From positions 221,297 through 252,132 of the forward strand of contig NW_003112473.1 of assembly GCF_000003605.2 (NCBI RefSeq): 30,836 nt of DNA, read 5' to 3'. A program made the translations under genes and the position numbers. Shown here in pieces: positions 11,253 through 20,759 of this stretch. How positions within the stretch are numbered: the stretch's first letter is position 1; every line of letters begins with the position of its first letter. Origin of the DNA: Saccoglossus kowalevskii (Eukaryota > Hemichordata > Enteropneusta > Harrimaniidae). The notes below the pieces were generated by a model. That model was not told the origin of the DNA and searched no databases. It saw nothing but the letters and a program-made list of their open reading frames with translations.

Positions 11253-13916
11253 CTGGGGAAAGAAGCGTGAAAACTCGGTGATTTGTCAATCCAGCACTAC
11301 TTGGATTTGGAGTTTATACAATATGTGTTGATAAATATTGGTTTCAGAGACAATACATTTGATGAAGCGAGTGTCTTCTGAACCTCTTATGTAATCATTC
11401 TTTAATTGCATAAATACCCATTACTTTCATAAAATCAAGATGGCCGACATAGTAATATATATCGACACTCTGCAAGACTTTTGCTTAGTTTAAGGTAGAG
11501 ATGCAGTTTACCTGACAGGTATTTTAATTAGTTAATTAGGAAACCAAGATGACCTCCCTTGTCCACAAAGCTATATATTTTCGGAAAGCTTATTGTATGA
11601 ATGTTAAAGTTTTGTTACTATTTTATTTTTATGGACACTGTAGTTTGAAATATGCACAAAAATGTGCTTTTTTGGTCAAACGTGATTTAAAAAAAAATTA
11701 GCTTCTAAACCATGCTTCTGTTTCCTGTCAAAATTGGTTGATCTGTACATCTGTTTACTGTGAAGAAAACGCCGTCTTGAAAACTGTCTACCAGTTGTCA
11801 ATTTTGTAGGGCAGCAGCTCCAATTTCACTACTTCAAGTTTATGCATAAATTAATACCCAAGCTAGTTGTCTGTTCGATTGCTGTAACACTATTCAACTA
11901 AAACAATGCCCCGACGGCGTTTTGAAGATAAACACATTGTCAATCATTTGTGGAAATTTCAAAACAAAATGTCAAAATGTCAAAGCGTCTCCGAGCTAGT
12001 TCTGGAATGTGCACTAAAAAGAAGCTGAGATAATTGTCAATTTGCATAGCAATTCACTCAGTAAGAAGTTTGCTAATACTCATAATTAAAATGGTTGTTG
12101 CAATTACAAATTTGAATGTATTACCGTTTTGTAAAAGGTTAAATACAGTGCATAATATGGAGATCCCGTCATTTCTTTTTTCACCATGTTTTTTTTTTAT
12201 TATTTATGTACAGCCTTGGTAAATCTTACTAAGCATTCAAAAGAGATAATTTTGCACCTGTTATCTATATTTTAAAATCGTTTTTTGAGTATGTTCCACT
12301 ATTCACAATTCTACAAAACTTTAACAGTGTATAGCCAAGACTTTTGGGATAATAAAAAGCAAAAAAAAATTCACTCCCAAGTGCCCACAAACCTGCATCT
12401 CTACCTTAACTGTTAGGTCACTGATATATTCTGCAGTATAAATTAGTCGAAGATCTTCCAAAGTTTACATGCTTAATCACAAGTTCGTCATTAAATAGAA
12501 ATATCCGTGTAGTGATAGGCCACCGAACAGTAGTGACGCAACAACAGAATACAGGAACTTTTCGTGAGGCGGCATATTGTCACACTGTGGAACAAACAGT
12601 GGTAAATCAGGACTGCGAACTTGGTATAGGAGATATCATATTAGTTGGGATGGGAAAGTCTCTCAACATACAATGTAGCACAATACATATTGTCCATGTA
12701 TGCTCTTTCGGGCTGTGGCATAGTTGCATATTATTTTAGTTCATCGACACAAATTCACTTACGGGTAACATTTGTTGAAAAGTGCACATTTGCAAGTTGG
12801 TGTATGGAAACATGTATTTAAACATGATACACGAGTACTAGTTTCAATACTTTATTGTTGACTGTGTGTTTCAAATAATATTATTTGACGGCATTATGCT
12901 GCACTAAAATAATTATTCAATCTGATTCGCTGTTTATGTGAGACTAACCTGTAGCGACGGAGTATGAATGTGCAAGTACAAAATTACCATGTATTTATTT
13001 ATGTGCAACGTGCATGCGCAACGTCGGTGTTGATAATCATAAATTTCCCCACAATCATTGGCCTTACTAATGGACATCACATCACTAATGGACAAAGTTT
13101 GTGATCTAGGCGCGATGTGCGCTAATTAACGCCGGTGACTCCTTCGATACCAAAGACATTACCTATGTTAAACTTGGTAACATTTCAGTTTGTACCTGTT
13201 GGTACAATGCAAATTAGAAAAAAAAACATATGTTCTATTGTCTCAGAGACCAAAAACCATCAACATATCTTGTATAGACTGTATCCAGGTACAACTCTAA
13301 AATCACATAAGGTTGCCGGACTACATCGGCACCATCTTAAGAATGGCCTAAGTACAGTTGTTAGCATAGCTTTGTTATTACTTTAAGTCGGATAACCAAT
13401 CCAAAACAAATGTCAGGCAAATGATGTCAAGATATTATATACAACTGTATCTCATTATCGAGAAATACATCGATTGCCATGGTTTGTTAGCAGTTACATG
13501 TCTTAATAACCATTTTGAGGTAAAGCTATACGTTGAATCAATTATCGATTAGTAATTGATCTATTGTACACTATTGTGCATAGAACAAGATTAGTCTTTT
13601 TTTCAGTAAGATTAATTATAATAGTAATTTTATCGAACAACATATATATGAACAATATATGATTTTCGCATGTTCGTTGTTTATCGCATTACAATCCATT
13701 AACGTTTTTATCATACAAATCCCCATGCAATAGGCATACACTATAACAACCGTCATATAAAAGACTGGAGTAACTGCCTAATGATTTGTAAGAGTACTGC
13801 ATCTATATGTATTTTTGTGAAGAATTGGTGTCGGTGACACCATGATTTTCGGCCACAAAATAAGTTTTCGAAAAAAAAGAATCATACTGCCTCAATGTTA
13901 CCAGTCACCAAGTTAC
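11253..13916 (-). other. large lectin intron, CTLD2 exons 1-2
   Basis: Apart from the 920-bp TTAA-flanked element at 11490-12409, this 2.66-kb intron holds only short unsupported ORFs (for example 12512-12739 and 13135-13386) and AT-rich sequence. No additional CTLD exon was recognised. Confidence 0.55.
11490..12409. mobile_element. 920-bp TTAA-flanked MITE
   Basis: It is bounded by TTAA|GGTAGAGATGCAG on the left (11490-) and CTGCATCTCTACC|TTAA on the right (-12409). The 13-bp terminal inverted repeat is perfect and the TTAA target duplication is the signature of piggyBac-type transposition. No transposase frame is present, so it is non-autonomous. A related piece with the same right end is at 24511-24712. 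Confidence 0.8.
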
Positions 13917-14063
13917 CTTTAATGAAGGATAGCTCATCGGGACCATTAATAACAATCAAATCACAAGCTCCAGACTGACAAGATGTTCGTGCATTATCGT
14001 ATGTCATTGTATGAGTGTCAATAGAATAGCAACTTCCACTGCGGTACGTCGAACCTGTACATG
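13917..14063 (-). CDS. lectin CTLD2, first exon
   Basis: Acceptor CTTCCTTTAG, donor AAAG|GTAACT, 147 nt, phase 1-1. It opens ACTGSTYRSGSCYS and continues YDNARTSCQSGACDLIVIN, ending DELSFIK. Compared with CTLD1 and CTLD3 it has an additional cysteine (SGACDL where the others have SFGADL and ALGSLL), which may be unpaired or form an extra bridge. Confidence 0.85.
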
Positions 14064-14605
14064 CTAAAGGAAGATATATAACTTAATAATAATATTATTA
14101 TTATCGTCATCATATTTTTATTTCAACTTACTTTACTGATGGCGTCGAAACACATACTTTGTAACTGCAGCATGTTAAATGTGCAGAAATTGAACAAATG
14201 GAAATCAGGGCGACTAAATTATGGCTGTATAAATTTTAATAACTATTCTTAGTTAGTTTTTTTTTCAAAACCTGATAAATCATACAGCATAACAAATGCA
14301 CACCATAGACAACCTTCCAGTCAGGGGTTACCTAATTGAGTCTTGGGATGGAGGTACTTGTCTTATTTTTACGATTAGTTATTTACGTATGATTGACTAA
14401 ACTGTTACACTAACATTTCCACAGTTCACAGTTCACCGCCAAATTTGTAAATGCTAACGGAAACTTTAAATTCATAGAATATGTTTGTATATATTTTTTA
14501 TTGAAATGTAGATATTATTCTAAGCTACAAACCTTTTAATATTACTTCTCGTGTGTGTAGACCAAAGCATGTGCCATTACTAATACCAGAATTTCTCTAA
14601 CTTAC
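14064..14605 (-). other. lectin intron between CTLD1 and CTLD2
   Basis: AT-rich, 542 bp, with a short ATT-rich patch near 14086-14102. No embedded feature was recognised. Confidence 0.6.
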
Positions 14606-14750
14606 CTCTTGGCTTTTCGCAGATGTAGTTTATAGTTAAAGTGCATTCTATATCAAACCATTGGTTTGAATTTGCATTGTTAGCTGCTACACAGTTTTGA
14701 TTGCCTCCGAAATTATATGGTTCCCCTAAAATCCAATTCGTATACCAGAA
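14606..14750 (-). CDS. lectin CTLD1, last exon
   Basis: Acceptor TTACATGTAG, donor AGAG|GTAAGT, 145 nt, phase 0-1. It encodes FWYTNWILGEPYN through QNC, WFD, the last two conserved cysteines and NYICEK. The sugar/calcium motif is EPY where EPN or QPD is expected, and WND is replaced by WFD. By family knowledge this argues against a canonical calcium-dependent sugar site in this domain. Confidence 0.85.
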
Positions 14751-15140
14751 CTACATGTAACGAAAACATATATTTATTGACTCCGCATTGAGTTTAAACA
14801 AATTATTGTTATATATGTCCAATCAAATCTTGGGGTTCAATGCGTCGAAATCAACCACACAAAATTCGACAAACTGTTAAAAAGTGCAGTGTTTTGTTTT
14901 TCCGTATTGTTCAAATCAACACGACATTTGGAGACTTGTGCACCTAATTCCTCATGTTTTCGAATCGTTACTTTGTACAGTTCGGCAAATGAATTCTCAA
15001 ATCTGCATTGCTGATTTACTTTATTGGTGCATGCATTACGAGTATTTACTCACTATTGATATAAAAAACGAGTTCAATGTATACATTTTTGTGACATTCC
15101 TAAAATCGACATGGTGAACTAAGCGATTTATAAATCTTAC

Positions 15141-15217
15141 CGGTGAAGAGTCAATCCACGACCACGGGTTGTTTCGTTCCAATCCCATCCAGTATTCATT
15201 TCTCCCACTCATGAAAC
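15141..15217 (-). CDS. lectin CTLD1, middle exon
   Basis: Acceptor TTTTATTTTTAAAG, donor CACCG|GTAAGA, 77 nt, phase 1-0. It encodes YWMGLERNNPWSWIDSSP preceded by GFMSGRNE. The WMGL is the WIGL core strand motif of CTLDs and WSWIDSSP leads to the long loop region. Confidence 0.85.
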
Positions 15218-15426
15218 CTTTAAAAATAAAAATATATAATGAAACACAACGAGGCAGACAATATGTTGCAGTGGATGACGACTATATGCACTGATAAATT
15301 GTCATAATCCACTTTTCCTGAAAATGTTGTACCCTCTAGCGAGAAAAAATTTATGTGACCACTTGCATTTTTAGATATTTATTCTTGACACCAATTCTTA
15401 TTCAATTGACTAAACCTATAAATCAC

Positions 15427-15531
15427 TTAAAGGGCTGTGGTCGTCGCATGGAAACAAACAATGTATTCTACACGCGTTGTGTACGTCGCCTATATCAAAC
15501 AGGGCACAGCGCGATGACCGCCACCTTTTAA
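15427..15531. mobile_element. 105-bp TTAA MITE (GGTGGTCGTCGC family)
   Basis: TTAA|AGGGCTGTGGTCGTCGC at the left faces GCGATGACCGCCACCTT|TTAA at the right. The inverted ends match at about 12 of 17 positions. It lies in the CTLD1 intron (15218-15927), which otherwise shows nothing recognisable. Relatives sit at 20426, 21292 and 21980. Confidence 0.65.
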
Positions 15532-15927
15532 TGGCAGCTCATTGTTATAAAATCGTGTCGTCACTTAATAATCATTTCCGGATCATATTATTCGGTTCCG
15601 GGTAATTAAGCATGAATTGCACAATTCCCAGCTAAAACAATCAAAGTCAAAGTCCCAAACATTATGTAGTTTCTGAGTCATTACCATTTTGCACCCCACA
15701 CGACACCTCCAGCACACAATTAATTGGCATTCAAAATAAACGATTTTCAATGTTTGCGGTCAAAGCTGTAGTCAATCTCATGCTGCTGTTAGTGCTTATA
15801 ATTGATCGAATGTTGTTTCCGATTGTGCACGAGCAAAATCATTCCATGCGTGCCGACATTTTTCTTTTTGTCACGGAAGTTTTTGTCGGTAGAGGGCGCG
15901 ACTTACTGTGTATTGAAAGATTATTAC

Positions 15928-16089
15928 CTTCGATGAAAGAATGCTCATCAGCGCCGTTAACTACAACCAAGTCAGCACCAAAACTTTGGCAAGATGCTCT
16001 GGCGTTACTAAATGTTTCCTTTGTAGCTCCAAGGAAATAACAACTGCCGTCACGGTACAGCCAACCATCTGCACAGCCAAAATCTATAT
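15928..16089 (-). CDS. lectin CTLD1, first exon
   Basis: Acceptor TTTTTATTGAAG, donor GAAG|GTAATA, 162 nt, phase 1-1. It starts at the N-terminal cysteine with FGCADGWLYRDGSCYF, the usual opening of a long-form CTLD, and goes on through SNARASCQSFGADLVVVN, the alpha-helix 1 and conserved-cysteine region, ending in the ADEHSF segment. Upstream it follows directly on the mucin stalk exon. Confidence 0.85.
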
Positions 16090-16404
16090 CTTCAATAAAA
16101 ATCCATAATTTACAGAATAGCACTTTAATATTAGAAGGAACATTAAATAAGCATTCTAATATTCTTGTAAATAAATAAAAAAAGGTCAGTTATTTATGTG
16201 ATATTTAACATACATATATGCGAAGTGGAATATGGAATAAACTATACTCGTGCCTAAACAACTAATACCTACCGATATGTGTACAGCAAATGGTTTGGGG
16301 TTACATGTAAAAAAGGCATGTGTCATTTCCTCTGATATTTTATGTTAAAGCAAACAAGCTACGAATATAAATGTTGATAAATATAACACTATATGCATAT
16401 GTAC

Positions 16405-17150
16405 CAGGTGCTAACGTCGTCTCTGGCCGTGTTGTCATTATGGTGGATTCATAAGTTGTGGACACTGTAGTTTCATCACTGGTTGCATCAAATGTAGTTG
16501 GTGTTGTTGCTGCTAATGTAGTTCCAAGAGAAGTTCCACCAGGACTGGTTGTTGCTGCTAATGTAGTTCCAAGAGAAGTTCCACCAGGACTGGTTGTTGC
16601 TGCTAATGTAGTTCCAAGAGAAGTTCCACCAGTACTGGTTGTTGCTGCTAATGTAGTTCCAAGAGAAGTTCCACCAGGACTGGTTGTTGCTGATGTAGTT
16701 CTAGAAGAAGTTCCACCAGCACTGCTTGTTGCTAAGAATGTAGTTCCAAGATAAGTTCCACCAGGACTGGATAATATTAAGTTGATACAACAGGTGTAGT
16801 TGTTGCTGGTGATAGGAATGCTAGGGTTGATATATCAAGTGTGGTTGATGTCATTCCTAGAGTGGTCCTACGAGTTGTCGTTTCCGAAGTGGAGCCATCA
16901 GACATGGTTGGTAGTATTAATGTTCCTGGTGAAGATACCTCAGTATTGGTTATTGCTGAAGCTGCAGTTAAGCTAGCCGACATGGTTGTTGGAGACGTAG
17001 TAGTCTCTGTAGTGAAGCCAGTATTTTCTACAATTTTCACGTCAGGTGTGGTTGTCGCATATTGTCTTGTCCCATGAGTAGATATAGCAGGTGTTGTCAA
17101 TGTTCTATGCCTGACTGAACGTGTAGTTTGATGCACCGAAGTAGGGATAT
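16405..17150 (-). CDS. lectin exon: mucin-like Thr/Ser/Pro-rich stalk, frameshifted
   Basis: Acceptor ATTGTTTCAG|ATATCC and donor CCTG|GTACAT give 746 nt, while a phase 1-1 exon must be a multiple of three. From the acceptor, phase 1 reads 123 Thr/Ser-rich codons (with ETTTSPTT and SETTTRRTT) to a TAA at 16777-16779. From the donor, working back, the required frame is open through six copies of a Thr/Gly-rich repeat and passes the TAA out of frame. Inserting one base near 16777-16782 would restore a single open frame. No convincing internal intron was found. Compositionally this is the O-glycosylated stalk that lifts the lectin heads off the membrane. Confidence 0.65.
16515..16770 (-). repeat. 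45-bp coding minisatellite, 15-residue mucin repeat
   Basis: Three 45-bp units (16515-16559, 16560-16604, 16605-16649) are almost identical and are followed by a slightly shorter fourth and two more diverged copies. On the minus strand each encodes TSPGGTSLGTTLAAT, with variants such as STGG and SSRTT. The near identity of the inner units suggests recent unequal exchange, so copy number probably varies between individuals. The plus-strand reading (VVPREVPPGL repeats) is an antisense shadow. Confidence 0.85.
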
Positions 17151-17380
17151 CTGAAACAATGATTGAAGTTAAAAAATATATGGTTTATTATATGTATCCG
17201 TAAAAAAGCTTTGTGTGTGAATACCTGTACTAAATTACTATGTGTTATGCAATATGATATTATTCCAGAATGTTTCGGTCTATATATTTAAATTCAATTA
17301 TCTATATTGACCATTAATACAGTTATGTTAGTGACGCAATGTGGTGATTTTACAGACTGTGATTTAAATGAAATAAAGAC

Positions 17381-17490
17381 TGGGTGTAGTGAAATTTCCA
17401 TCTGAGGGAGTAATACATTGACGTATGTTATAACAATGCTGCTGTAAGCCGTAAGCATTTTGCTACTTGTCAAAATAATTTCAGTCAATT
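17381..17490 (-). pseudogene. degenerate duplicate of the stalk exon and its acceptor
   Basis: The interval matches 18563-18662 over about 100 bp, including the acceptor CTC(C)CTCAG, the first exon bases ATGG(T/A)AATTTCACTACACC and the intron around GACGTATGTTATAAC. In the phase used by the live exon the copy reads DGNFTTPS and then reaches a TAA after four more codons (at about 17364-17366), so it cannot replace the original exon. It lies in the intron between the two stalk exons. Confidence 0.65.
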
Positions 17491-17867
17491 TCAAAGTATT
17501 GAGGTATATTTTGTATGAATTCGAATATATCGAATAAGATCAGTAATCAGCTTTAGATGCTTCATGTTCAAAATGAAAATCGGTGTATGTCACTGTAATT
17601 TTCAAGACAGTATTGGAATAAAATTCTTTTATTGTAATTTGCATGTCGAACGTTTTGAGGATGCTGGTTTCGCTCCATGGATGTGCGATCCACGCCAACA
17701 TGTCCCATTGATCTAACATTCTTGTGGTTAGGCTTCAGACATCCTACTTACACCAACTGATCTACGTTACCTAATAGGCATGTGTTAGGGCTGCAAGTAA
17801 GTTTTTGACTTCCCCAAAACATCACAAGTGCGCTATCTGGCTGTGTACAAATTTGGCAAACATAGAC

Positions 17868-18125
17868 CATTGGCGGTGGCATAATAGGGCAGGGGGTGCG
17901 GTCGCCCTCTCGAAAATATTGTTGGGGGCGTCGCTCCTCCAAAAATCAAGCTGAAACCCTTTGTGTCAGCACAATTTGACACTCAAATACAGAAAATAGC
18001 GTTTCAGAGAGCCCAGATTTTAAAGGGGAGCATGCCCCCGGACCCCCTTGTAAGGTCGCTCCTTCGACGCAAGGTTGGTGAGAAGATCTCTCCCCCTCAT
18101 GCAAAATTTCGTGCCTGCGCCTCAG
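17868..18125. repeat. GC-rich repeat-like block in stalk intron
   Basis: Within AT-rich intron 17151-18439, this block is strikingly GC-rich and contains GCATGCCCCCGGACCCCC, GGTCGCTCC and a GTGCCTGCGCCT tail. Such strings look like an old DNA-transposon derivative shared across invertebrate genomes. That family link is from memory of similar sequences and was not tested. Confidence 0.4.
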
Positions 18126-18439
18126 TCTGTAACATGTGATTTGACATGAACGTCATCAGGCATGTTTGGCTCACCCGAACTGATTTCTGCTATCTAACAA
18201 TAAATGTGGTCAGCCACCTGGTGTATGTGTCCTGTTTGGACTGCATTAGTGATTACCAGCAACATTTATAATATAAGCTTTGAAAAAAAAAATAAGATAG
18301 CTCTGAATGTTGCCATGATGTACCGGAATTATTGGAAGAAAATGTTGGTAAGTTGTAATGGGATACAATTAATTTCAAATAATCATAACATGAAAGGCAC
18401 GTGAGTTAAGTTTATTTAGATGTAAAAAGCAAAGCTTAC

Positions 18440-18583
18440 CATTCGTCGTTGTATGAGGCTGGCTTGATTTTTCACTAGATAATATATTCGTTGAAAGCCA
18501 CGTGCTGGGATGACTAGACACTGTCACGATTGTTGTGTCAAATTTTGTTATATTTTCAGGGCTGGGTGTAGTGAAATTACCAT
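18440..18583 (-). CDS. lectin exon: Ser/Thr-rich stalk, first part
   Basis: Acceptor TTGCTTCCTCAG, donor AATG|GTAAGC, 144 nt, phase 1-1. The 48 residues are rich in Ser and Thr with Pro, and include the N-glycosylation sequons NFT and NIT near the start. This composition is typical of an extended O-glycosylated stalk. A degenerate copy of this exon's 5' part and its upstream intron lies about 1.2 kb downstream in the transcript (17381-17490). Confidence 0.7.
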
Positions 18584-19520
18584 CTGAGGAAGCAATAAAT
18601 TGACGTATGTTATAACATTGATGCTGTAAACCTTTTGTTGCTTGCAAAAATGATCACAGTGAATTGCACCGTTTTGTTTACCTGAATGAGTTGGATGAGT
18701 TGAATACAGATTACATATTTAAATTGGAAGATACATTAAAAGTAACTGGTGCTTGTGGCAAAACAAACATATAGCCTGATTTTTTTTATTTGACGGAAGC
18801 CAAAAACAGTAACATTGTAAATTCTTCGAGCTGATATGCGAAAGTTCACCTCACAAGAATAGCTGGGAACAGTTAACTTGTGTAGCTCAGATACGTGATA
18901 TCAGACAAAATGTTAACATTGTCATCCATGTGAATTATAATGATGACTTTGTACCTTATGTTACAATAATATGATTATGAATCCTTTGTCATGATGGACC
19001 AAAAATTACGAATTATAAATAAGAACTTAATAATTTTTTGGGGGAAATCTAAGTCAAGATAGAGTTTTTGTGATCATAGACCATAGGTATGTATTGTTAT
19101 CCAATGCATATCTCATAACTGGAACCCTCGTACAAATACAAAATATTGCATGAATATTGAATTATAAATAAATTACAAATTACAATATGCAATATTCTAC
19201 TTGAAGGTAAAACGCACAGCATATTAAAACGAACATTTTAAAATGTTATTCAAAATCTTATAACTGCAATAAAGGATTTATATATTTACTTAGCAATCAC
19301 GTGAATATATTTACGTTCCACTTTCGATTTTTTCATTCGATTTTTAATCGCAAAAGTGTTGAGATTCATAAAATACATTGTTGGACAATTCTTCTATAAA
19401 TAATTTGAACTTTACTTCCTGAAAACGTCCAATACATTCTTAAACAAAATATTTACGTTTGTTTACACAAGGTTAGATGAACCATGAGAGTATTCTATAT
19501 TGTAGTGGCAATGCCGTTAC
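18584..19520 (-). other. lectin intron between TM exon and stalk
   Basis: AT-rich, 937 bp. No exon with good splice sites and no transposon ends were seen. Confidence 0.55.
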
Positions 19521-19677
19521 CTCGGGGATGGTTGTCCGTTTTTCGCGAGAAGACCACGGCTACAGCTATGACAACAGCGATCACAAAGACATTAACGACA
19601 ACAACCGTCGCCACCCTGACAGTAGCAGCCGGGCGAGCAGATGCCAAAGTTGCATTTCGTTTTTTGCAGCATTTTCG
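19521..19677 (-). CDS. lectin exon: transmembrane signal anchor
   Basis: Acceptor TTGATTCACAG, donor CGAG|GTAACG, 157 nt, phase 0 to 1. It encodes 52 residues. Residues 1-7 are basic and carry a cysteine pair (RKCCKKR), a possible palmitoylation site. Residues about 22-43 are a continuous run of Val, Ala, Ile and Phe that makes one membrane span. SRKTDNHPR follows on the other side. Because stalk and lectin domains follow C-terminally, a type II orientation is expected, although both flanks are basic, so charge alone does not decide topology. The plus-strand ORFs over this interval are antisense shadows. Confidence 0.7.
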
Positions 19678-19994
19678 CTGTGAATCAATAAATAAAAAGT
19701 GTGAAAAATTATTGAATACACGAGTCCGTTGTTGTAGTTAGTACTGACTCAGATGTGGATTCCTGACAAGTGACTTAATGTAGTGACCCAAATGCAAACG
19801 GCCGCCGAAAGAGCCAAGAGCGAAAGAGCCGCCTAATTCCTTTTCGCGCCTCAAATAATGTTATATTCTTTGTTCCCTATCCAATGTAACAATGCTGTTT
19901 TGAAAGTATGGACGCGGTGAATAACGCAGGAAAAAAACAAACAAATCTTCAACTAATAATATAGTTGGACATGATAATAAAAAATGCGTCTTAC

Positions 19995-20023
19995 CAACTG
20001 TTTTTCCGCCTTGCGAATATAGT
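19995..20023 (-). CDS. lectin microexon, juxtamembrane cytoplasmic residues
   Basis: On the minus strand ...AAATTACAG | 29 nt | GTAAGA forms an exon with a strong donor. Read in the phase required by the next exon it gives YIRKAEKQL, a charged stretch that suits the cytoplasmic side of the membrane anchor. The acceptor is weak because its upstream tract is purine-rich. The same frame runs back to a TAA at about 20053-20055 with no ATG between, so a further upstream exon must supply the start codon if this exon is real. Confidence 0.4.
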
Positions 20024-20425
20024 CTGTAATTTTCTTAATTCTGTCACGGTGACAAATTATTAATGGTTATTCATGTGCTCTATAACGTAACAAGTATGTG
20101 AGCCAAACAATGTTTACACTGTGTAAGTACATGTACATAGTAACGCTAAAGATGGATCAAAATATGTCTATGGCAATACCAGCTCACATATTCAAACGTC
20201 GGCATCTTAATTTGGACACAGCAAGCCAATAAATCTAGGAGACGATATCGTTCATAATATTAATAATAATTCTACTACGTACTATGTAAACAGAACAAAA
20301 ACAAATAATGCATGATACATAATAAAATTCCCATTGTTTCTATTGTTGTACATCTTTTGACCAATGCAATACTATTGAATATTATTATAAAGTTTTTCTT
20401 CAGGTTTGTTTTGACATCACATTCT
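20024..20425. other. AT-rich DNA upstream of lectin microexon
   Basis: The missing first exon and promoter of the lectin gene should lie here or further right. No ATG followed by an in-phase donor could be defended. Confidence 0.4.
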
Positions 20426-20590
20426 TTAAAGCGAGATGGTCGTCACCGCCGCACGCGCGGGAATTGAGTCCCAAGCGACGATAACAACACACGCTAAAAA
20501 TGCAAAGGCTCATGGGTAGACGCTTGTTTGTAAACAATGACACGCTATGGCCATCTGGCGCATGCGCATGTGACGACACACCCGCTTTAA
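20426..20590. mobile_element. 165-bp TTAA MITE inserted in a retrotransposon fragment
   Basis: TTAAAGCGAGATGGTCGTCAC at the left and GTGACGACACACCCGCTTTAA at the right are inverted ends matching at about 18 of 22 positions. It interrupts the minus-strand LINE frame just after EERAILF. It contains the 70-bp segment shared with 29300-29368. Confidence 0.65.
20503..20572 (+). repeat. 70-bp dispersed segment, copy 1 (inverted relative to 29300)
   Basis: Its reverse complement matches 29300-29368 at 66 of 70 positions. It contains GCGCATGCGC, the palindrome bound by NRF1-type factors, and GGCCAT, a YY1-like core. Confidence 0.85.
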
Positions 20591-20723
20591 ATAAGATTGC
20601 CCTTTCCTCTTTGTATAATTCACAATCTAGGATAAAGTGGACTTCATTCTCGAATATTTTTTCATTGTATTTTTCTTTTTCTATGAATGGTTTTCTTCTT
20701 CTCCTTAATTCGTTTTTTTTCAA
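20591..20723 (-). pseudogene. non-LTR retrotransposon reverse-transcriptase C-terminal remnant
   Basis: The minus frame ends in ENEVHFILDCELYKEER, the H-F-x3-C-x2-Y pattern seen at the C-terminus of many LINE ORF2 proteins. It is preceded by a Lys/Arg/Glu-rich stretch. The fragment is about 44 codons and is cut by the MITE at 20590. It is a fossil, not a gene. Confidence 0.6.
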
Positions 20724-20759
20724 ATTATGGTTACGGATTTAAATATTGTCATAATTTAT

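Larger units (their letters stand above)
9086..20023 (-). pseudogene. three-CTLD, mucin-stalked type II membrane C-type lectin gene, interrupted by two lesions
   Basis: Thirteen exons read from high to low coordinates with GT donors and AG acceptors. Their phases chain without conflict except inside the mucin exon. The spliced segments sum to about 2.29 kb (roughly 760 codons). The order is short basic cytoplasmic piece, transmembrane segment, Ser/Thr-rich stalk, then CTLD1, CTLD2 and CTLD3. By family knowledge such proteins sit in the plasma membrane with lectin heads outside and bind glycans or protein ligands, in invertebrates often in immunity or cell recognition. That role is inferred here. 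Each CTLD has the same three-exon split (phases 1-1, 1-0, 0-1), which indicates growth by domain duplication. Lesions are a frameshift near 16770-16780 and an in-frame TAA at 10647-10649. The start codon and promoter lie upstream of 20023 and were not found. It may be a live gene damaged by assembly error, a null allele, or a recent pseudogene. Confidence 0.8.

Noticed and set aside
15750-16040. 96-codon plus-strand ORF with hydrophobic N-terminus
   Set aside because: Overlaps CTLD1 exon 1 on the other strand. The signal-peptide look is chance in AT-rich DNA.
16458-16754. 98-codon plus-strand ORF with VVPREVPPGL-type repeats
   Set aside because: It is the antisense reading of the 45-bp mucin minisatellite. 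The minus strand has Ser/Thr-rich composition and splice sites.
17294-17494. 66-codon minus ORF
   Set aside because: It is an out-of-phase reading of the degenerate duplicated stalk exon.
19477-19741. Two overlapping plus-strand ORFs
   Set aside because: They are antisense to the transmembrane exon, which has an acceptor, a donor and a hydrophobic span on the minus strand.
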